Source of the DNA: Coprinellus micaceus
Taxonomy: Eukaryota; Basidiomycota; Agaricomycetes; Agaricales; Psathyrellaceae
NCBI GenBank assembly: GCA_951394405.1
Contig: OX596344.1
Span: 1,364,001 to 1,428,000, forward strand
DNA length: 64,000 nt
Direction of reading: 5' to 3'
Every line of letters starts with the position of its first letter. Position 1 is the first letter of the stretch. The notes below the pieces were generated by a model. That model saw only the letters and a list, made by a program, of their open reading frames with translations. It was not told the DNA's origin and ran no database searches. The translations under genes and the position numbers were made by a program. Positions 1 to 15,900 of this stretch are shown here, piece after piece.

Positions 1-138
1 GCCATGGGCCCGGGCGAACATTGAAAGGCCGTAATTCAATGTATTGCCAACTCGATCAAGCAACCCTTCAGCCGCAAGCCCTTGTTTAGTCTGGTGTGGG
101 CGCCCATTTCCTGTTTCCTACCACCATCTTCCTCGACG

Positions 139-3021
139 ATGGCTACCCCCTCCCGACCGCAGACGATGCACATGGATAGTGGGGACTCTCAGAAGAAGTT
201 TATGGACGCCACGGACGACGGCAGGATCAGCATGTACACGGCGAAGACGACAACTGTCACTGGGGGCAAGCGGTTCGAAGACACTACCCACTACATTCCG
301 CCGCCGAATTACAACGGGATACCTCCAGAGCGATATGTGCGTTCTTCACTCTAGCTGAGGACCTACTGGTACTGAACCCATCTCCACAGGACCCCTTGCT
401 CATGCGCCTCCCCATCACCCTTGGAGCGCCATTCAGCTTACTCGTCCTCGGGCTGGGTCTGGAGATTGTGGCTGGGTTATCACAGAGATGGAATGGTATG
501 TTCGTCGTCCGCTACCGAGCTCGCCATCCCTTACAGCAATCCAGGGTTTCGTATACCGCTGAGTGCGACGTTTGGTCTCTTTGGAAACATATCCTCTCAG
601 TTCCTTGCAGTGAGCACTTCTTTTGGTTCGATGGACCCACAGCAGGCCCACAGCTAACCATCCTTATCCAGTCCTTTGTCCCTACACTGTAAGGCCGCTC
701 ATGTGCTCATGTCGAAAGGAGACACCGCTGACCACCACTTAGGCTCATCATCCCGAACGCGGTGCTATGGCGAGAGTTGGATTGGATGATCAGGATGTAC
801 CAGGTATGTTGACTTCATTTATGACGTCTCAGCGCGCAAACCGGCTAAACGCGGCCATCTACCCTAAGCCCTACCTCGTTCTCGCCAAAGGTGACGCCGT
901 CGCCGAGCGCTCGGTCCTCCTGAACTACGTGAGTTCTAGATCGTGTTGTGCTCCACGCCTTCAGCGCCTCATGCTTATTCTATATTAGGTTGAAATCGGG
1001 TTCGTCGATTAGAAAACTGCGAATGCGCAGGCTCCTCTGACATGAAAGCTTGCAGGCCGATCTTAACCATACCCCGGGCGCTAAAATACAAACACCGACT
1101 AGTCTTCATATCCGCCCTCACCGCATCCTTGACATACCTCTTCCAACCCTTCAGTGAGTCTCTACATCCCCTTCCTGCACGTCTCGCCTGACGTTTTAAA
1201 GCGAGCTCCGTATTCCAGATCCGGCAGATTCCTTATACCACTGGTAAGTAGTAACCTTAACGTTCAAACCTCCAGAGGTGGCTCATGACGCCTCACCGTA
1301 GATTGGACAACAACGAGCCTCGAGACGCTGGCTCGTGCGCCTGACATTGACGAGCTACAGGCCTTCGTTGCAGGAGCTGGATACGCAGACGCAGCCATCA
1401 TCCATGGCCTTGGAGACCCGAAGTTTGTCGCTGGAGGCTGGGCGACGGCTCGTTTCACAGTAAGTCGCCCTAGAAGAATCATTGTTGTGATGGCTAACAA
1501 GAACTGATTGTGATGGTCGATGTCCTTCTCTAATCTCAGTTCCCCCTTGAACCCATGGTCAACGGCACCATGAAAGTGAAGACAATCGGGGTCAGCACCA
1601 AACCCGATTGCTCGAACCCAACCTCCCAATCGATCGTTGCGGCGTCTGGTTTAAATTTCAATCTTTCTGCGACATCTGTTACAGGCTGCTCTTCCAGCGT
1701 CGTCTTCAACCCAAATGTAAGCATCTGTTCTCATTGCTTTTGCAACTCGCCAACCTTTCATTTTAGGTAGCAACACAGCAGTATGGCGTAGAAGCGACAC
1801 CATGCCCAGGTGTAGATGGGAGGGTTGATCCGGATGTCGAGTTCCAACCGGTCATGTTCTGGTCAGTATTCAGTTGAATGCATTTCGTTATCGCGCTAAA
1901 TATAGCTCACAGGTTCTACCGCCTTCGAGACGACGGGACGAATGAAGGAAGGGCTATCTTCTGTCGGCAAAAGCTCGTGACCAACTATGTTGAGGTCATT
2001 TCGGATGTGGCCAATGGAAATATCCTGTCGATCGAACCCGCGCCCGACACCGTCCCTGAAAACGAGGTGACGGGGGGTTCCGAAGGAGGAAGGTCGTATA
2101 ATGGGTGCGTCTTGGAGAACCCTCCTACCCTACCCACATATCGTTCTTACCGAAGTCCTCATATCAGAGTGGTCTTTCCACCTACCACGAACCCCTTCAT
2201 CCAGTTCCGTGCCAACGCCACCAACTCGATCGTACCAGCAGCTATCTTCCGTAGTATGAGCCAGCAAGAAGGCGGTCTGGCCAGTGCATTTAGCCCTGAT
2301 CGACCGAATGCCATATTAGACTGGACTCAGAAAATCTACGTAAGTTTACCCGCTTTGACCGAAGACCGTTAATTGATGAATCTTGTTCCCCAGACTCAAC
2401 ATCTCGCGGTGTCCTCGAAGGGAGTATACTTCGTACCTGCAAACTCCACTCTTCCCGCCAAGTGCACATCTCTAGAGCCCAGACTGGTGGTAGAGTGAGT
2501 GTAACCTGATAGCTTTGTGGGCTTACTTTGGCTAATATTTGACCAGCCCATTCCCCGCACATTTCCTCGCCACCATCCTGGTCTTCACTGGCATTGTGGG
2601 TATGATCGTCCACGTCCTCCACCGAGGCCAGCGCAAGAAGCTGCGACTATCCGCCGAGCCTGGTACCATCGCAGCTGCAGCTGCATTGGTTTCCCGGTCG
2701 GGATGGGGCAACCTCCTCACGCCTTACGAAGGCGAGCTTACAATGGAGCAGAGGTTGGAAGGCTTGAGATTCAGCTTCGACAAACGAACAGGGGCTATTG
2801 TTGCAGCGGATGAAGGAGGTCACCGCCATGGCGCCAGTGCCCATGGTCATAACCAAGACTACGAGCTCAAGTCAACAGCGGGACATAGCACACCAGACGA
2901 CACCCAGATGTCGAAGCTACCGCTGCTCGATGCAACGACACCGTTGTCGTCTTCGTTCGCGGCGTATCAATCCGCCGCAGGGAAGGAGATGTGGAAGGAT
3001 TCTCCCCAAGGTTCTAAATGA
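139..3021 (+). CDS. DUF3433-like multi-pass membrane protein
   Basis: I recognise the fungal membrane-protein family usually annotated DUF3433; its function is unknown. I chose the ATG at 139 because the next 198 bases read cleanly into a GT donor at 337. About a dozen exons follow (390-495, 545-609 and so on). Visible landmarks in order: a hydrophilic N-terminus, a first membrane segment (ITLGAPFSLLVLGLGLEIV), a second around SFVPTLLIIPNAVLWRELDW, the PYLVLAKGDA/LLNY motif, a third segment after LKYKHRLVF, a long extracellular-type region with several Cys and N-glycosylation sequons, a last segment (FLATILVFTGIVGMIVHVL), and a cytoplasmic tail with LTPYEGELTMEQRLEGLRF. The PYxxLxKGxA and LTPYEGE motifs are what I know from this family. 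The total is roughly 650 residues. The family call is from memory of the motifs; the exon joins are by eye. Confidence 0.72.
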
Positions 3022-3771
3022 TTGTCTCTCGCTTCCCTTCGATTTTCCCCCTGGTTTCCTTCGGAGATTCGTTATGCTTTTTTTTTAATATCGAGTTCAC
3101 GCTTTCATGACACGACGCATATTGGACTGTAAAATATTTTGGGTAGCCAGCACACCTTCTATCGCAAACTTACTTATCGATACCTGCCTCACTTAAATTT
3201 AGCGAGCACCGAGTCCATTTGACTTTTACCCAACATTGATCGGTGCGTTCAATGAGTGGCGTCTGCCTCATGTGACGCCGTTCGCACAAGCGCCGTGGCT
3301 GTGCCAATAGGCGCCCTCCCAGCACCCATGTTTTCTGAAGCCGCCCGCGAACTACATACCGTCATTTGCAACCCTTCCGAGCATCCAAAGTCCCTCAACC
3401 CGTAGTCGACATCCGCCGGTGTTACTGTTCAAGGATGTCGCGTTTGAGACTGGTGATGGCCTCCACTTTGGCCCATGCTGCACTATTTTCTGACGTCCAG
3501 GGTCGATTCTAATTTGACCCTAGGTCTACTTGAAGGGCCTTGGGTAAGGTGGAAGGCCACATTCCGACCACCTATTCGGCTTAGTGTACGGAGTTAGCAA
3601 ATTCGAAGCTACTTAGTCCAATCGAACCCTGAATAACGTTAGCGAGTCGGCAACTTTACCGGCAGGGCCAGGGCTATAAAACGACTTACAAGTCTAAAGC
3701 TGGCCCTGCCATTCCCCTTCCTCCTTTCTTCTCCGCCCCACCCTCTTCCCCAGAAAAAGCTAACTCCAGCC
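3022..3771. other. Intergenic region upstream of the hydrophobin gene
   Basis: This stretch holds the 3' flank of the membrane-protein gene and the promoter of the hydrophobin gene. A pyrimidine-rich tract at about 3708-3753 lies just before the start codon, as is common at fungal transcription starts. I see no further gene in it. Confidence 0.6.
3675..3681 (+). promoter_or_regulatory. TATA box of the hydrophobin gene
   Basis: The sequence TATAAAA lies 97 bases before the hydrophobin start codon and is followed by a C/T-rich stretch. A strong TATA box plus CT tract fits the high expression usual for hydrophobin genes. The role is inferred from position. Confidence 0.6.
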
Positions 3772-4419
3772 ATGCAATTCAAGATCGCCACACTTGTCGC
3801 CGTGCTCGCTGCCCTCGGCGCCAGCGCGAAGCCTAGCCACCACGTACGTTTCTCCCTCCCACTCGCTGTAGCAGAGCACTCAACATATGAACAGAGCCGT
3901 GCCCTTGAAACCAGGGGTACCTACCAGTGTGAGGGAGGGAAACCAGCGTGCTGTAAGTAGCCCCCGAGCTCGGTCATATCTACTCTTCCCTGACCTCACT
4001 TCCGGTTTTCGGAAGGCGACTTGATTGCGATGGTATGCATTGGGGTAATTTTGAGAGCCGTGTCGTTACTCACGGCCTTGGTAGGACGACCACACGCTCC
4101 TCGGCCCGATCTTGAACGCGGTCGGCGGTCTTGTGGACGACCTTCTTGACCTGGTTGGTGAGACAGGTCTTATGTGCGTGTCATGTCTTGGGTTATCTTT
4201 CTTTGCCTGACGTTGAGGTGTAGTGGGCATGGCTGCACCCCCATTAACGCCCTTGGAATCACCCAAAACGGCGGATGCGCCAATCAGCCCGTCTGCTGCA
4301 CTGATAAGGAATTTGTGAGTCCCGTCCAGCGCGCGTACATGGGCAGACACCAATCGATGACCTATCTTTTGTAGAAGGGGCTTATTGTTGCAGCGTGCAG
4401 CCCAATCAAAATCTTCTGA
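3772..4419 (+). CDS. Class I hydrophobin
   Basis: A small secreted surface-active protein that self-assembles at air-water interfaces and coats aerial hyphae. Five exons are readable: 3772-3843, 3895-3952, a tiny one ending 4032 (C-D-L-I-A-M), one ending 4173, 4224-4314, then 4375-4419. This gives about 123 residues. The first ~19 residues are a signal peptide (MQFKIATLVAVLAALGASA). The eight cysteines follow the hydrophobin pattern: C-x6-CC-x38-C-x13-C-x5-CC-x12-C-x6. The long second spacing and the short C-terminal tail fit class I. Coordinates of the stop rest on the last exon KGLIVAACSPIKIF. The TATA box at 3675 supports the start. Confidence is high because all eight Cys are present across correct splice joins. 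Confidence 0.93.
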
Positions 4420-5589
4420 GTGAAGTCTCAGAATTTCTGCAATTCCAAGGCTCTCCACCAACACTTCGCGCTCCCTCAGACTGTAGACACTCGTTCTCCG
4501 ATACACTCATTCGAAAAACTTACGCGTACACTAATACCATGCAGTGGTACATCAGTTCACTCCGGGTCGTTACATAGGGCGTTGTTCTTGCATGATTCCT
4601 ACTACAGTCAATGGTCACAACACATGCCAACAAAATGATAAAATCCCATTTGCTCCACAACCACTGGACCATTTTGTGAGATCTCTTCGTGTAAATACTC
4701 AGTACCGTCCACCCTATCTACCACTAAGTTCTGGTGTTTGTCGCTCAAAAAGTGCGCCCACAGCACCGCAAACGCGAGTGCGGGAGCATTTCCGCTCCTG
4801 ATCACTAAACATTCCACGGCCTAGTCCTGCGCTGTAGGATAGCGTTTAGCCTCAATTACAACTCTGAATAATGAATATGGGTTACTGGAGTGTCCTAGTG
4901 CTGTTTGGGTGGCTTATCTACCCATAAATGTGCTATAGCAAATGACTGAGACCCTTCCCAGAGTCTTACCACACATCCAAGTCAACCTCTTCAGACTGGA
5001 CAGGGCTACGAGCTCCTGTTGGCATTATTTGTACGACGGCACGCCCCTAGGTAAAATGAAACATGTTTGGCCCTGTATCCATAGCCCTTGCGTAGTTCTT
5101 CGGCACTGATAGCCATCCAAAGCGGCTGGTACCACCATTTCCACAGAGAAAAGTGGAAAGTCAAGGCATTTTCTTCATCAGCATTGGACCTATGGCTGGC
5201 AAACTGTACGTATACAAGTGGTATAACGTTTCTCAAGTCTGGGTGGTTACTTTCAGCCACTCACAGATGTATACAGGGAGGGGAGGGCTGTTGGAATTTT
5301 CAAAAAAGCGAAAAATCGGTCAAATCTAATAGAGATGGCCATTTTAAGCAGTTTCACTCATCTCACATCCGGTCTATCAGTATCATACATTGTAAGCATT
5401 ATGTATACCTACAATTCACAAGAAATTTGGAGAGATTTCATGGCGATGCGGCGGAGGGAGATAAGATTTGGTGCAGTTGGAACGTCGTGGGATCGTGGCA
5501 CGTCATGTGACCATTGACTGTATTAATAATAATACAGCGACCCAACTGAACGAAGCGAAGGGCCACAACTTTGACTTATTCCACGGGCT
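4420..5589. other. Intergenic region, no gene seen
   Basis: About 1.2 kb between the hydrophobin stop and the stop codon of the first halogenase gene. It would contain both 3' flanks. Short open frames here have no recognisable motif and I do not support any as a gene. Confidence 0.5.
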
Positions 5590-7851
<2,262 letters not shown>

Positions 7852-9147
7852 GGGGGATGGCGTCAGAAATTGGAGGAGTTAGGCTGAAGCAGATAGCAAG
7901 CGGTTGTTGCCGATTGTTCTCCAGCGAGAATCTAGACTAGATATACCCAGCGGAAGCGTCACGCCCGCCGGTGAGCGGACCCGTGACAAATAGCATGGAA
8001 CTTGGATAAGCTACGGTGCTCTGCAGAATGGAGGGACCGATAGATCTCATGTCCAAGATGGTTTAGAGCGCGAACGAGACCGGTGCGTATCACCACCTGC
8101 TCTCCGTTATTCAGAGGTGAACCTGTGGGCATCCACAAAAGGACATGGCACAGGCGGGATCGTTTACGTGAACTGTGCCTGTCCCCACAGCCTTTCTGTA
8201 GAAGTGTATCGGCGCACGCATACAATCCGTTTATGCTCGCCTGTCAGATTCAAAAAAAGCATTTGACATAGACTCCGATCCCCAAACCCCGAAAGTGTCC
8301 CAAGAATGCATCATTAGATGCGATTCGCCACCTCCAGAGAGAAAGCTTTGTTATTCCGAAAACCTATCGCAGATATCAATATACCTCGCTTCCGTTGAAA
8401 TGAACAGAATGGAACCCCGCACTCACGCGATAAGTCGCAAGCCACAGATATGCCATTCAGGTATGACAATATGCGGAGAGCAAGGACAGATGGTGCCCAC
8501 CCAGTGCCCACTGTAACAGAGACTATCCCTGATTCGTGTCCATCAAATGCAGCTCAGCCTCCTGGGGAACGCCATCGTGACTCTCCTTCCCGTAGTCGGC
8601 TCTCATCAGAGGAAGACTTGCTTTACAATACACCGTATGCCAGATTGGAGCAACAGTAGACGCGGTGTCCAGTTCAAACGTGCCATGCCAGCCAGCCTGG
8701 ACCGTCATTTGGCTCTTCCGAGGTAATCCAGGGCTTAGATGCCTATTGATCTAAGTCAGGAAGAGTGCTTGAGTATCAGAGGGCGTCTTTGGCAGAGAAT
8801 GAGTGTGGTTTTCGAGCTCATGTGGTAGTGGTAGGTGGTTGAGCTGAGAGCAATGCGGTGAGAGAGCCAGTTCAGGCAATGCCTTTCGAAAATAACTAAG
8901 ACAAGCAATGGTCGGCTTTGATCGATTTTGATCCGAGAACCTCGGTTTGGAGTCGGAAAGGGACGCTGCTTGGCTAGTTTCAAGTTCAAATGCATTCCAG
9001 GTTCAGGCATAAAGTTTTACATTTACAAGTAGGCTAAGCGCTAGATGCCAGAATGACGGTACTAAGTATACAATGCTCCACCTTGGCTCGTAACGTTTAT
9101 TGAGCGCAAATCCGAGAGTAGTTCGAAGAATAGATGGGTCCTGCGTA
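7852..9147. other. Spacer between the two halogenase genes
   Basis: About 1.3 kb between the start of halogenase copy 1 and the stop of copy 2. It must hold the copy 1 promoter and the copy 2 3' end. I find no open frame with a recognisable motif and no RNA gene. Confidence 0.5.
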
Positions 9148-11475
9148 TCAGTCATCTCCAATGTAGATCAGACCGAGACGCCCCCTCTGAAGGCATGTAA
9201 CGTAGCCGCCCTCAGCCTCAGCTTCCAGGGTGTATGTCCCACGGAAGAGGCGATCCGTGACCTTGCGGGCGTTGACACGCCGGACCACATCAAGGGCGTC
9301 TTCGTCCGAGGGATCCACAAGCTTGTCAAGCTCCTCCTTGCTGTAAATCGGGGCAGATGGCGACAGAAGCTCGGGACCCACACGTGTAGCAACAGCAGCG
9401 TGCATCTCCGGGTCCGTGGGCGCCCAGACGTCTATGGGCAGAGCTTTAGCTACGGTGTAAAATAAGATCGACGACTCGCGTACCCTGGCAGAACTCAAGG
9501 GCCTTCTGCAGCTCATCTTCCGTGATTTTCTTGCCCACATCAGAGGAACCTTGGATAACTGCGAGCTTGGTGAGTATCTAATCAACGCAGAGTCTTACAA
9601 GAGGGACGAACCTGGGCGTATGATATCAAAAGCTCTGTCGAAGTTGTCCTCGTCAACGTCAGAGAGGACGTCGATGGTTTGGGAGCGAATCTGCTTGTAG
9701 GCGCTCATCACGACAAAAAAGAACCTGTAAGGGTGTAAACCCCTGCTGTATGGCACGCATAAGGGGGTAAAGGAGCATACCGGGTATATGCAGCGCCGAC
9801 TTTAGTGGAGTGGTAATCGGCAGCAACGCTTTCGGGGCAGTGACCACGGATGGAAGCCGCGATGGTAGCCGCCGCGGTCAAACCGCCGAGAAGGGCGAGA
9901 TGGACACCGGACCTATGACGCAACTCAGGGACATGCAAAATGGCTCAGGGCGTAGAGGCTTACGAGAAAAGTGGGTCAATGAAGGCTAGTGCGGTTGGTA
10001 AGGCTGCCTATCTCGATTTGGAGTGATAAAGATGGTACTCACCGGAAGCGTCGCCGATAATTCTGAAGTGACTACCAGCGTAGCGGTCGGCGGAATAGCT
10101 GTAGTCGGATGCCGACTTGACGATACCACCAGCCAAGGTCGCCGTGCCGAGTAGCTTTTTCAAGCCGGGCAAGTACTGGAACTGGGCAAGGTAGTGATCC
10201 CGCAAGGAGTAGCTTCCATTCGCCGATGCGTCCCTCCCGGCAGCCTTTTTGGCGTTACTGATGTCCTGATGAAGGACAATCCCCACTGAGACCTGTACAG
10301 AAAGACGGCGAATAAGTGAAAAAACCCGGAAAAATGGAGGGGCGCTGACGGTTCCGTTATGAAGTGGGATGAACCATCCCCAACCGCTCTCATCTAGATG
10401 AACGAAGTCAGGTACTATGCCGTTGGTGCTGTTATGAAACGACGACATTACCTGTCAGGGCTTCGAACCACGGAGCATTTTCCCTTCGGGTTCCTGGCAT
10501 GTACATCTCGTAGCCGCCCTCCCAGTAGCCCCAGCAGGCGACATTCTTGAGAGAGTCGTTCATCTTCCGGTTCTTGAGATACTGTCACCACAGTCAATAA
10601 CGACGCGGCGATCACAGAAGGATGCCGGAACCGACCTTAGTTGACATTATTCCATTGCGACCTGAGGCATCCACCAGGTAATCAAATTCAATTCGACCCG
10701 TCTCTCCAGAAGGGCGAGCATAGGTGACCGCGTAAGGCCTGCGACTGGCGGGTGGATCGACCTCGCTGCCTTCGAAATGCACTTCGATAACCTTGTGCTC
10801 TTCGAGAACAGTCGCACCGCACTCGCCCGCATGCCTCAAAAGGAGCTCGTCAAACTCAGAGCGCACCTAAGAAATCGAATCAGCGACGTAAACCAAGGCG
10901 ATTCAGTCAAAGATGGACTCACAACGTTCCAAGACCCGTTGTTCAGGTCGTCTTTGATGAAATCGGTGTCTGCGCCAATCCACAATCAGAACCCACCAGA
11001 CAGCATGACCAAGTTGAAGACTTACATCCTTCTCGCTTGCGCTGATTGAATTTGACTGCAGCTCCTCGCTGTATGGATCGTTAGTACCTCGCGGAAATGT
11101 CGATGAGTTCAGTTACCTTGACGCAGAAGCCATGCTCCCTCAACTTCTTCTCCATACCGATGAATTGCATAAAGGAGGTCAAGGATGGAAGCATGCTCTC
11201 GCCGATGTGATACCTGACGAAACACTTGTTGTGAGCAGGGACAGGAAGTCCAGTGAGCAGAAGAACCGACCTTGGGAACTTGGTAGCCTCCAAGACCACC
11301 GTTGAGATACCCTCACGAGCCAAGGCAGAGGCCGCCATGGCGCCCGCGGGTCCGCCTCCAATAACCAAAACCTCGCAATGAGGGTGGTCCTGAACATACG
11401 ACGCCGTTGTTGAGCCGCGAACACGCACAAGCACAACCGAAGTAGAAAAGTCACCTGGTCGAAAATAGAGTCCAT
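9148..11475 (-). CDS. Flavin-dependent halogenase, copy 2
   Basis: Second member of the tandem halogenase pair, with the same reaction class as copy 1. The first exon is only MDSIFDQ (ATG at 11475). It joins to [20 protein letters not shown], the FAD/NAD-type dinucleotide fold, followed by the Glu-containing strand [10 protein letters not shown]. Further motifs are [42 protein letters not shown], the signature WGWFIP (WxWxIP), [30 protein letters not shown], and the C-terminal region ending [11 protein letters not shown]. Intron positions match copy 1 closely, so the pair arose by tandem duplication. The sequences differ clearly, so it is not a very recent event. A TATA-like TATTTAAA lies about 77-84 bases upstream. 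No frameshift or stop is seen, so both copies look functional. Confidence 0.9.
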
Positions 11476-11551
11476 TTCAAAATACTATGTTGCAAAGTGT
11501 CGCGAGGTGAGATTGGCTGAGGAGGAAAGTCGGTGAGTGCCAGCGTGCTGT

Positions 11552-11559
11552 TTAAATAG
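11552..11559 (-). promoter_or_regulatory. TATA-like box of halogenase copy 2
   Basis: On the minus strand the sequence reads TATTTAAA and sits 77-84 bases upstream of the ATG at 11475, a normal distance. The role is inferred from position only. Confidence 0.4.
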
Positions 11560-12938
11560 GTATATCGGGTGTCCACGGTCTTGAGGTAAGTCGAAAAGGC
11601 TTTGCGATGCGGATACCGTTATGGAGAGCTGGAAAGATGGTATTTTGTGTGAATAATGGAGAATGGGGATGTGTGTACCCCTGCCGAGTATGACTTTTGA
11701 CGCCCTCCGCGGCCTTTCTGGCTTGAAATGGGTTAGCTACTGGGCCATACGCAACCGCGCCATATCCGAAGTTCCTGGATTCCGGAAGATACAGATCCAT
11801 CGACCCGCGCACGAGGGCGATGGTAATGGTTCCGTTCAAACTCGGGTTTTAACTCTGACCGGCCTGTACTGGAGTTTGAAGGAATAGAACTTTTAGTATG
11901 CTGATTGCGACGAAGCAAGCGCTGCGAAGGTTGAGCTTTGGACACTGGTGCATAGTGATGGTCAGCGCACGATGGAAAACCCGCAATTTTGACACAGGCA
12001 GGCGTGCCCCTCTGCCCCATAATCCATAACCCTGTGGGCGGAGTTCCCATGAAATCAGGACGCAGCCATGGGGAGAGGGCGGCAGGCCCATATGGCCCTG
12101 GAACCTGAGCAAGCCCAGAGGTTTGGTTCAGCCAAAGTGGTCGATGCTTTCCATTGGGGCTCCTGGAGGATCCACACATTAGATCGACATAACTCGAAAG
12201 GGAAGTGAATGGGTCTGGCCACACCTCTCCTCAGCTTAGCGGTCATCGCATTCGGTTACCAACGCCCGCCGCTGTGGTGTGCCTACAGCTTCCAAGGATG
12301 GGCGTCTTGAACTGACACGTAACCTAACCTGATTGAGCGTATGTAGGATAGTGGGCTGATTTACGAGAGCCTGTCGACGGTGGAGGTAAAGATCCACAGC
12401 GCACACCGCCAATCCGTTGTGGTCATGGTTTGGGAAGAGGGATAAAATGATGGTGGCGGCGTGCCCCGAGTATGATCACGAGTATCAAGCAAGCGCCCAC
12501 AAGTTCTCCGGAAGGAATCGACACTTTGAATGGGCGGGAAACAGCTTTCAGTTCAAACAAATCGTCAAAGAGAATTTCCATTGATATTGACACACACAGA
12601 CGTTAATTCTATGGCTACAAAAGACGCCCACAGTAATGGCAGCTGATTCGTGCAGTCCCTTTGTGAGATTAGATATGAGAAGATCTAATGACATTGTCCG
12701 GAAAACCAAGTTGGGCTGATGAATGATGAAATGAAAACACGTTTGGAGATGGTTGTAGGCTATAAGACCGGGATGGAAATGTAAAAGATGCAGGTTTGTT
12801 TGGTTGGATGAGGAGAGCAGAAGATGTAGCAAGATGCACAGAAAGGACGGAAATGCAACAAAGAATCCGCGGCGGCAGGATCACACTCCTCCACCATTCA
12901 TTTTTCCGGTGATATTTTAGTGTATTGGCGCCCAGAAC
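11560..12938. other. Intergenic region between halogenase copy 2 and URA2
   Basis: About 1.4 kb holding the upstream region of halogenase copy 2 and the 3' flank of the URA2 gene. The short open frames are low in recognisable motifs, and I support no gene here. Confidence 0.5.
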
Positions 12939-15900
12939 CTAGGCCATGACGCTCGCAAGCAGAGCCATCCGAACCTGTGAAAAGTACGTTAGCGTCGTAT
13001 CCAAAGCGCCCGGTTCTGCATTTCACTTACAAAGAGACCGTATCTCATCTGCCTGAAATACACGGCGCGGCGGGAATCATAGTCGACCTCCGGGTCGATT
13101 TCTAAGAAAGATAGGGCGCAAGGATCAGACCGAGCTCACAAATAAGTAAGCTTCAAAGTCCACTCACCATTAACCCGAGGAAGAGGGTGCATAACAATCA
13201 TATCGGCTTTGGCGCGTGACAGAACAGCGTGGTCGATCCGGTATGCGTCCTTGACCTGCGACCACTCGGCCTCGGTCTCGAACCTCTCCTTCTGCACCCT
13301 GGTGACGTAGAGGACATCGGTATCGGCCAACACCTCTTCCAGCGACTCGCAGATCGTGACAGGGATGCCAGCCTTCTTCGCAGTTGAGACGACGTTCGAA
13401 GGCATAGCCAACGAAGCCGGAGCCACAAAGTTGAGGCGAACGCTGTAATGGCTCAACAGCGTCACCAGGCTGTGAACGGTACGTCCATTCTTGAGGTCGC
13501 CCAAGAGCGTAATGGTCTTTCCGTTGACAGTTCCGAGCTCGGATCGGATAGTAAACACGTCCAAGAGGGCCTAGTAAAAAGAAGGATAAGTGACATAAAT
13601 TGACTGTCAAAATAGTATTAAGAACCTCCGAAAACATACCTGAGTGGGGTGCTCTCCGACACCATCGCCCGCATTGATAACGGGAACAGAAGAGTACTTC
13701 GCCGCCAACTGCGCACTTCCAACATCGGGATGCCGGAGGACAATAGCATCTCCATAGCAGGCAAGGGTCCGGACTGTGTCCGCCAGCGTCTCGCCCTTCT
13801 TCACAGAAGACATATCAGCATGGATCTGGACCACCTGGCCACCGCAACGCTTCATAGCCGCATCGAAGGAAGCGCTAGTCCGAGTGGATGGCTCGTAGAA
13901 CGCCGTGCATAACACCTTTCCTTTCAGGATATCCAGCGTTCCATTCCGCTCCACCTGAAGCCTCATCTCGTGAGCGAGTGTGAAGAGATTGTGAACATCC
14001 CGCTGAGCGAACTGCTTGATAGACAGAATGTGACGTCGGTGGAAGGCAGGGTAAATTTGGAGGTGCGGGAGAGAATAAAGGGCTTGTTGCGGGAAGGCCT
14101 GGAGGCTGGCGGGAGCCAGAGCACCGGTGGGAGCAGCGGCGGGAGCGATAAGGTGTTCCGCCGCGGATTCCTTCGCAGTGTGGGATGCGGACGGGACGAT
14201 GACAGATGACGTCGAGGGATGAACAACCGTGGCAGAGACATCGTGACCTTGAGGCTGAGCCGACAACGCACCGTCAAGGTAGACAGTCTGTCCATGAACG
14301 ACGACACGATGAACAAACGCCGAAATCAGCTTGGACTCGAGAGGAGACCAGGTCGACAACCTGTTCTTGTAGGGCGCGGGGCGGCCGATGACGACCTCGA
14401 CGGTGGTCTGAGATTGCTCGGGAAGGCCGAAAATTGCGACGGGGTTATCGTGGAGCCTCTTGCGGATATCGTCGAGGGTCAACTTGCCCTGAGTGACAGC
14501 AGTAAGGAGCAAAGGCAAGGCCTCTTCAACACCAGAGAGGGCCGAGCCTTCAGCCTTCGCACCCTTCGCGAGTCGGTAAGGAGTAGGTCCAACAGAGAAC
14601 GCATCAATAGCAGCAAGCTGGCTCCAAAGCGCCTTCTGATCCTCCGCAGTGGGCAAAGCCCCAGTCCCCTCGAACGCCTCCCTCGAGTAAAACAGCGCGT
14701 AGACCGACACGTCACACGTAACGTTCAAGCCCTTGCCCTTGCTCAGCGAAATCAGCATCAGATCGTCCTTGGTCTGCACGTTCGTCACATGCACGCTCCT
14801 CCCATTCAAGCTCGCCAAAAGCAAGATGGAAGCCAGCTCCGGACCCTTCGCATCCGTCACGATGGGCTTGTCAACAGACCAAACGCCAAAGTGGGCAGAG
14901 ATCGACGAGAGGGGCATCGAGCCCGGGATGAACAAGCTCTTCACCTCGCCCTGCGTCTCCTCGTCGAGCAGCTCAGCATTGGTGCTAGTAGCCGCAATCC
15001 CAAGAGCGACATTGCAGTGGGTAGCAGTCGCGATATTGGCCCTGGCGAGGTCAAGCGTCGCGCGGCTGGTGATAGCCTCTCCATCCCCAACAGGCAACAC
15101 CACGGAGGTCGTGAAACCACCACGGACCGCACCCTCCAACGCCGCCGTAAGGTCCCCACTTCCCTGCGTCGCCAACCTCGGAACAAACGCCGCTACGTTG
15201 ACAAGCCCAGGGAAGATATGCGTGTCATGGCTCGACTTGGAGTCGAGGCTCGAGACGTCCAGCGGAAGCTTCCGAATCAGCGCCTCTGCAAGCATCTTGG
15301 CGTTCTTGACGTTGGTGATGAGGGGCACAGCAAAGTCGACGGCCATCCGTCGAGTATGGTAGCCCTTGCTCGCGTAGCTCGCAGGTCGACGGTAGTGGTT
15401 CTTCGACGGAAGGTTGATGTACATGTCGATGAGGTTGTTCGCGAGATGCTGCGTCAACGAGTACTCGGACTTCTGGCCGCCGCTGTCAGCTCCGAGGGTT
15501 TCGAGGTACTAAAAGGTTTTGGAGACGGGTCGTCAGCAAGCCACCAAGAACAACTACGAACGTAAACATACCTTGCAAGGAACACCATGCTCCGAAAAGA
15601 AATCAGCCGTCCCGCTGGTAGCAAAGATATTATACCCCGCCTGGCTCAACTTCTGCACACTCGACAAGATCTCCAACTTCTCCTTATAGCTTCCAACACT
15701 GAACAAGATATTCTTCTTCGGGGGCACGATACCCGTCGAGATCAGACCCTTGAGGTACGCCTCGTACTTGTCCCTCCCAAAGCACGCCACCTCTCCCGTA
15801 CTCGCCATCTCCACCCCAAGCACCGGGTCCGCTCCACTAAGCCTGCTAAAGCTGAACTGCGGCACCTTCACACCGACATAGTCAGCCGGCATGCTGGACT

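Noticed and set aside
14219..15565. Antisense open frame of 448 codons on the plus strand
   Set aside because: It lies fully opposite the URA2 dihydroorotase-like region, has Arg-rich low-quality sequence and no domain; it is a by-product of high GC at third codon positions.
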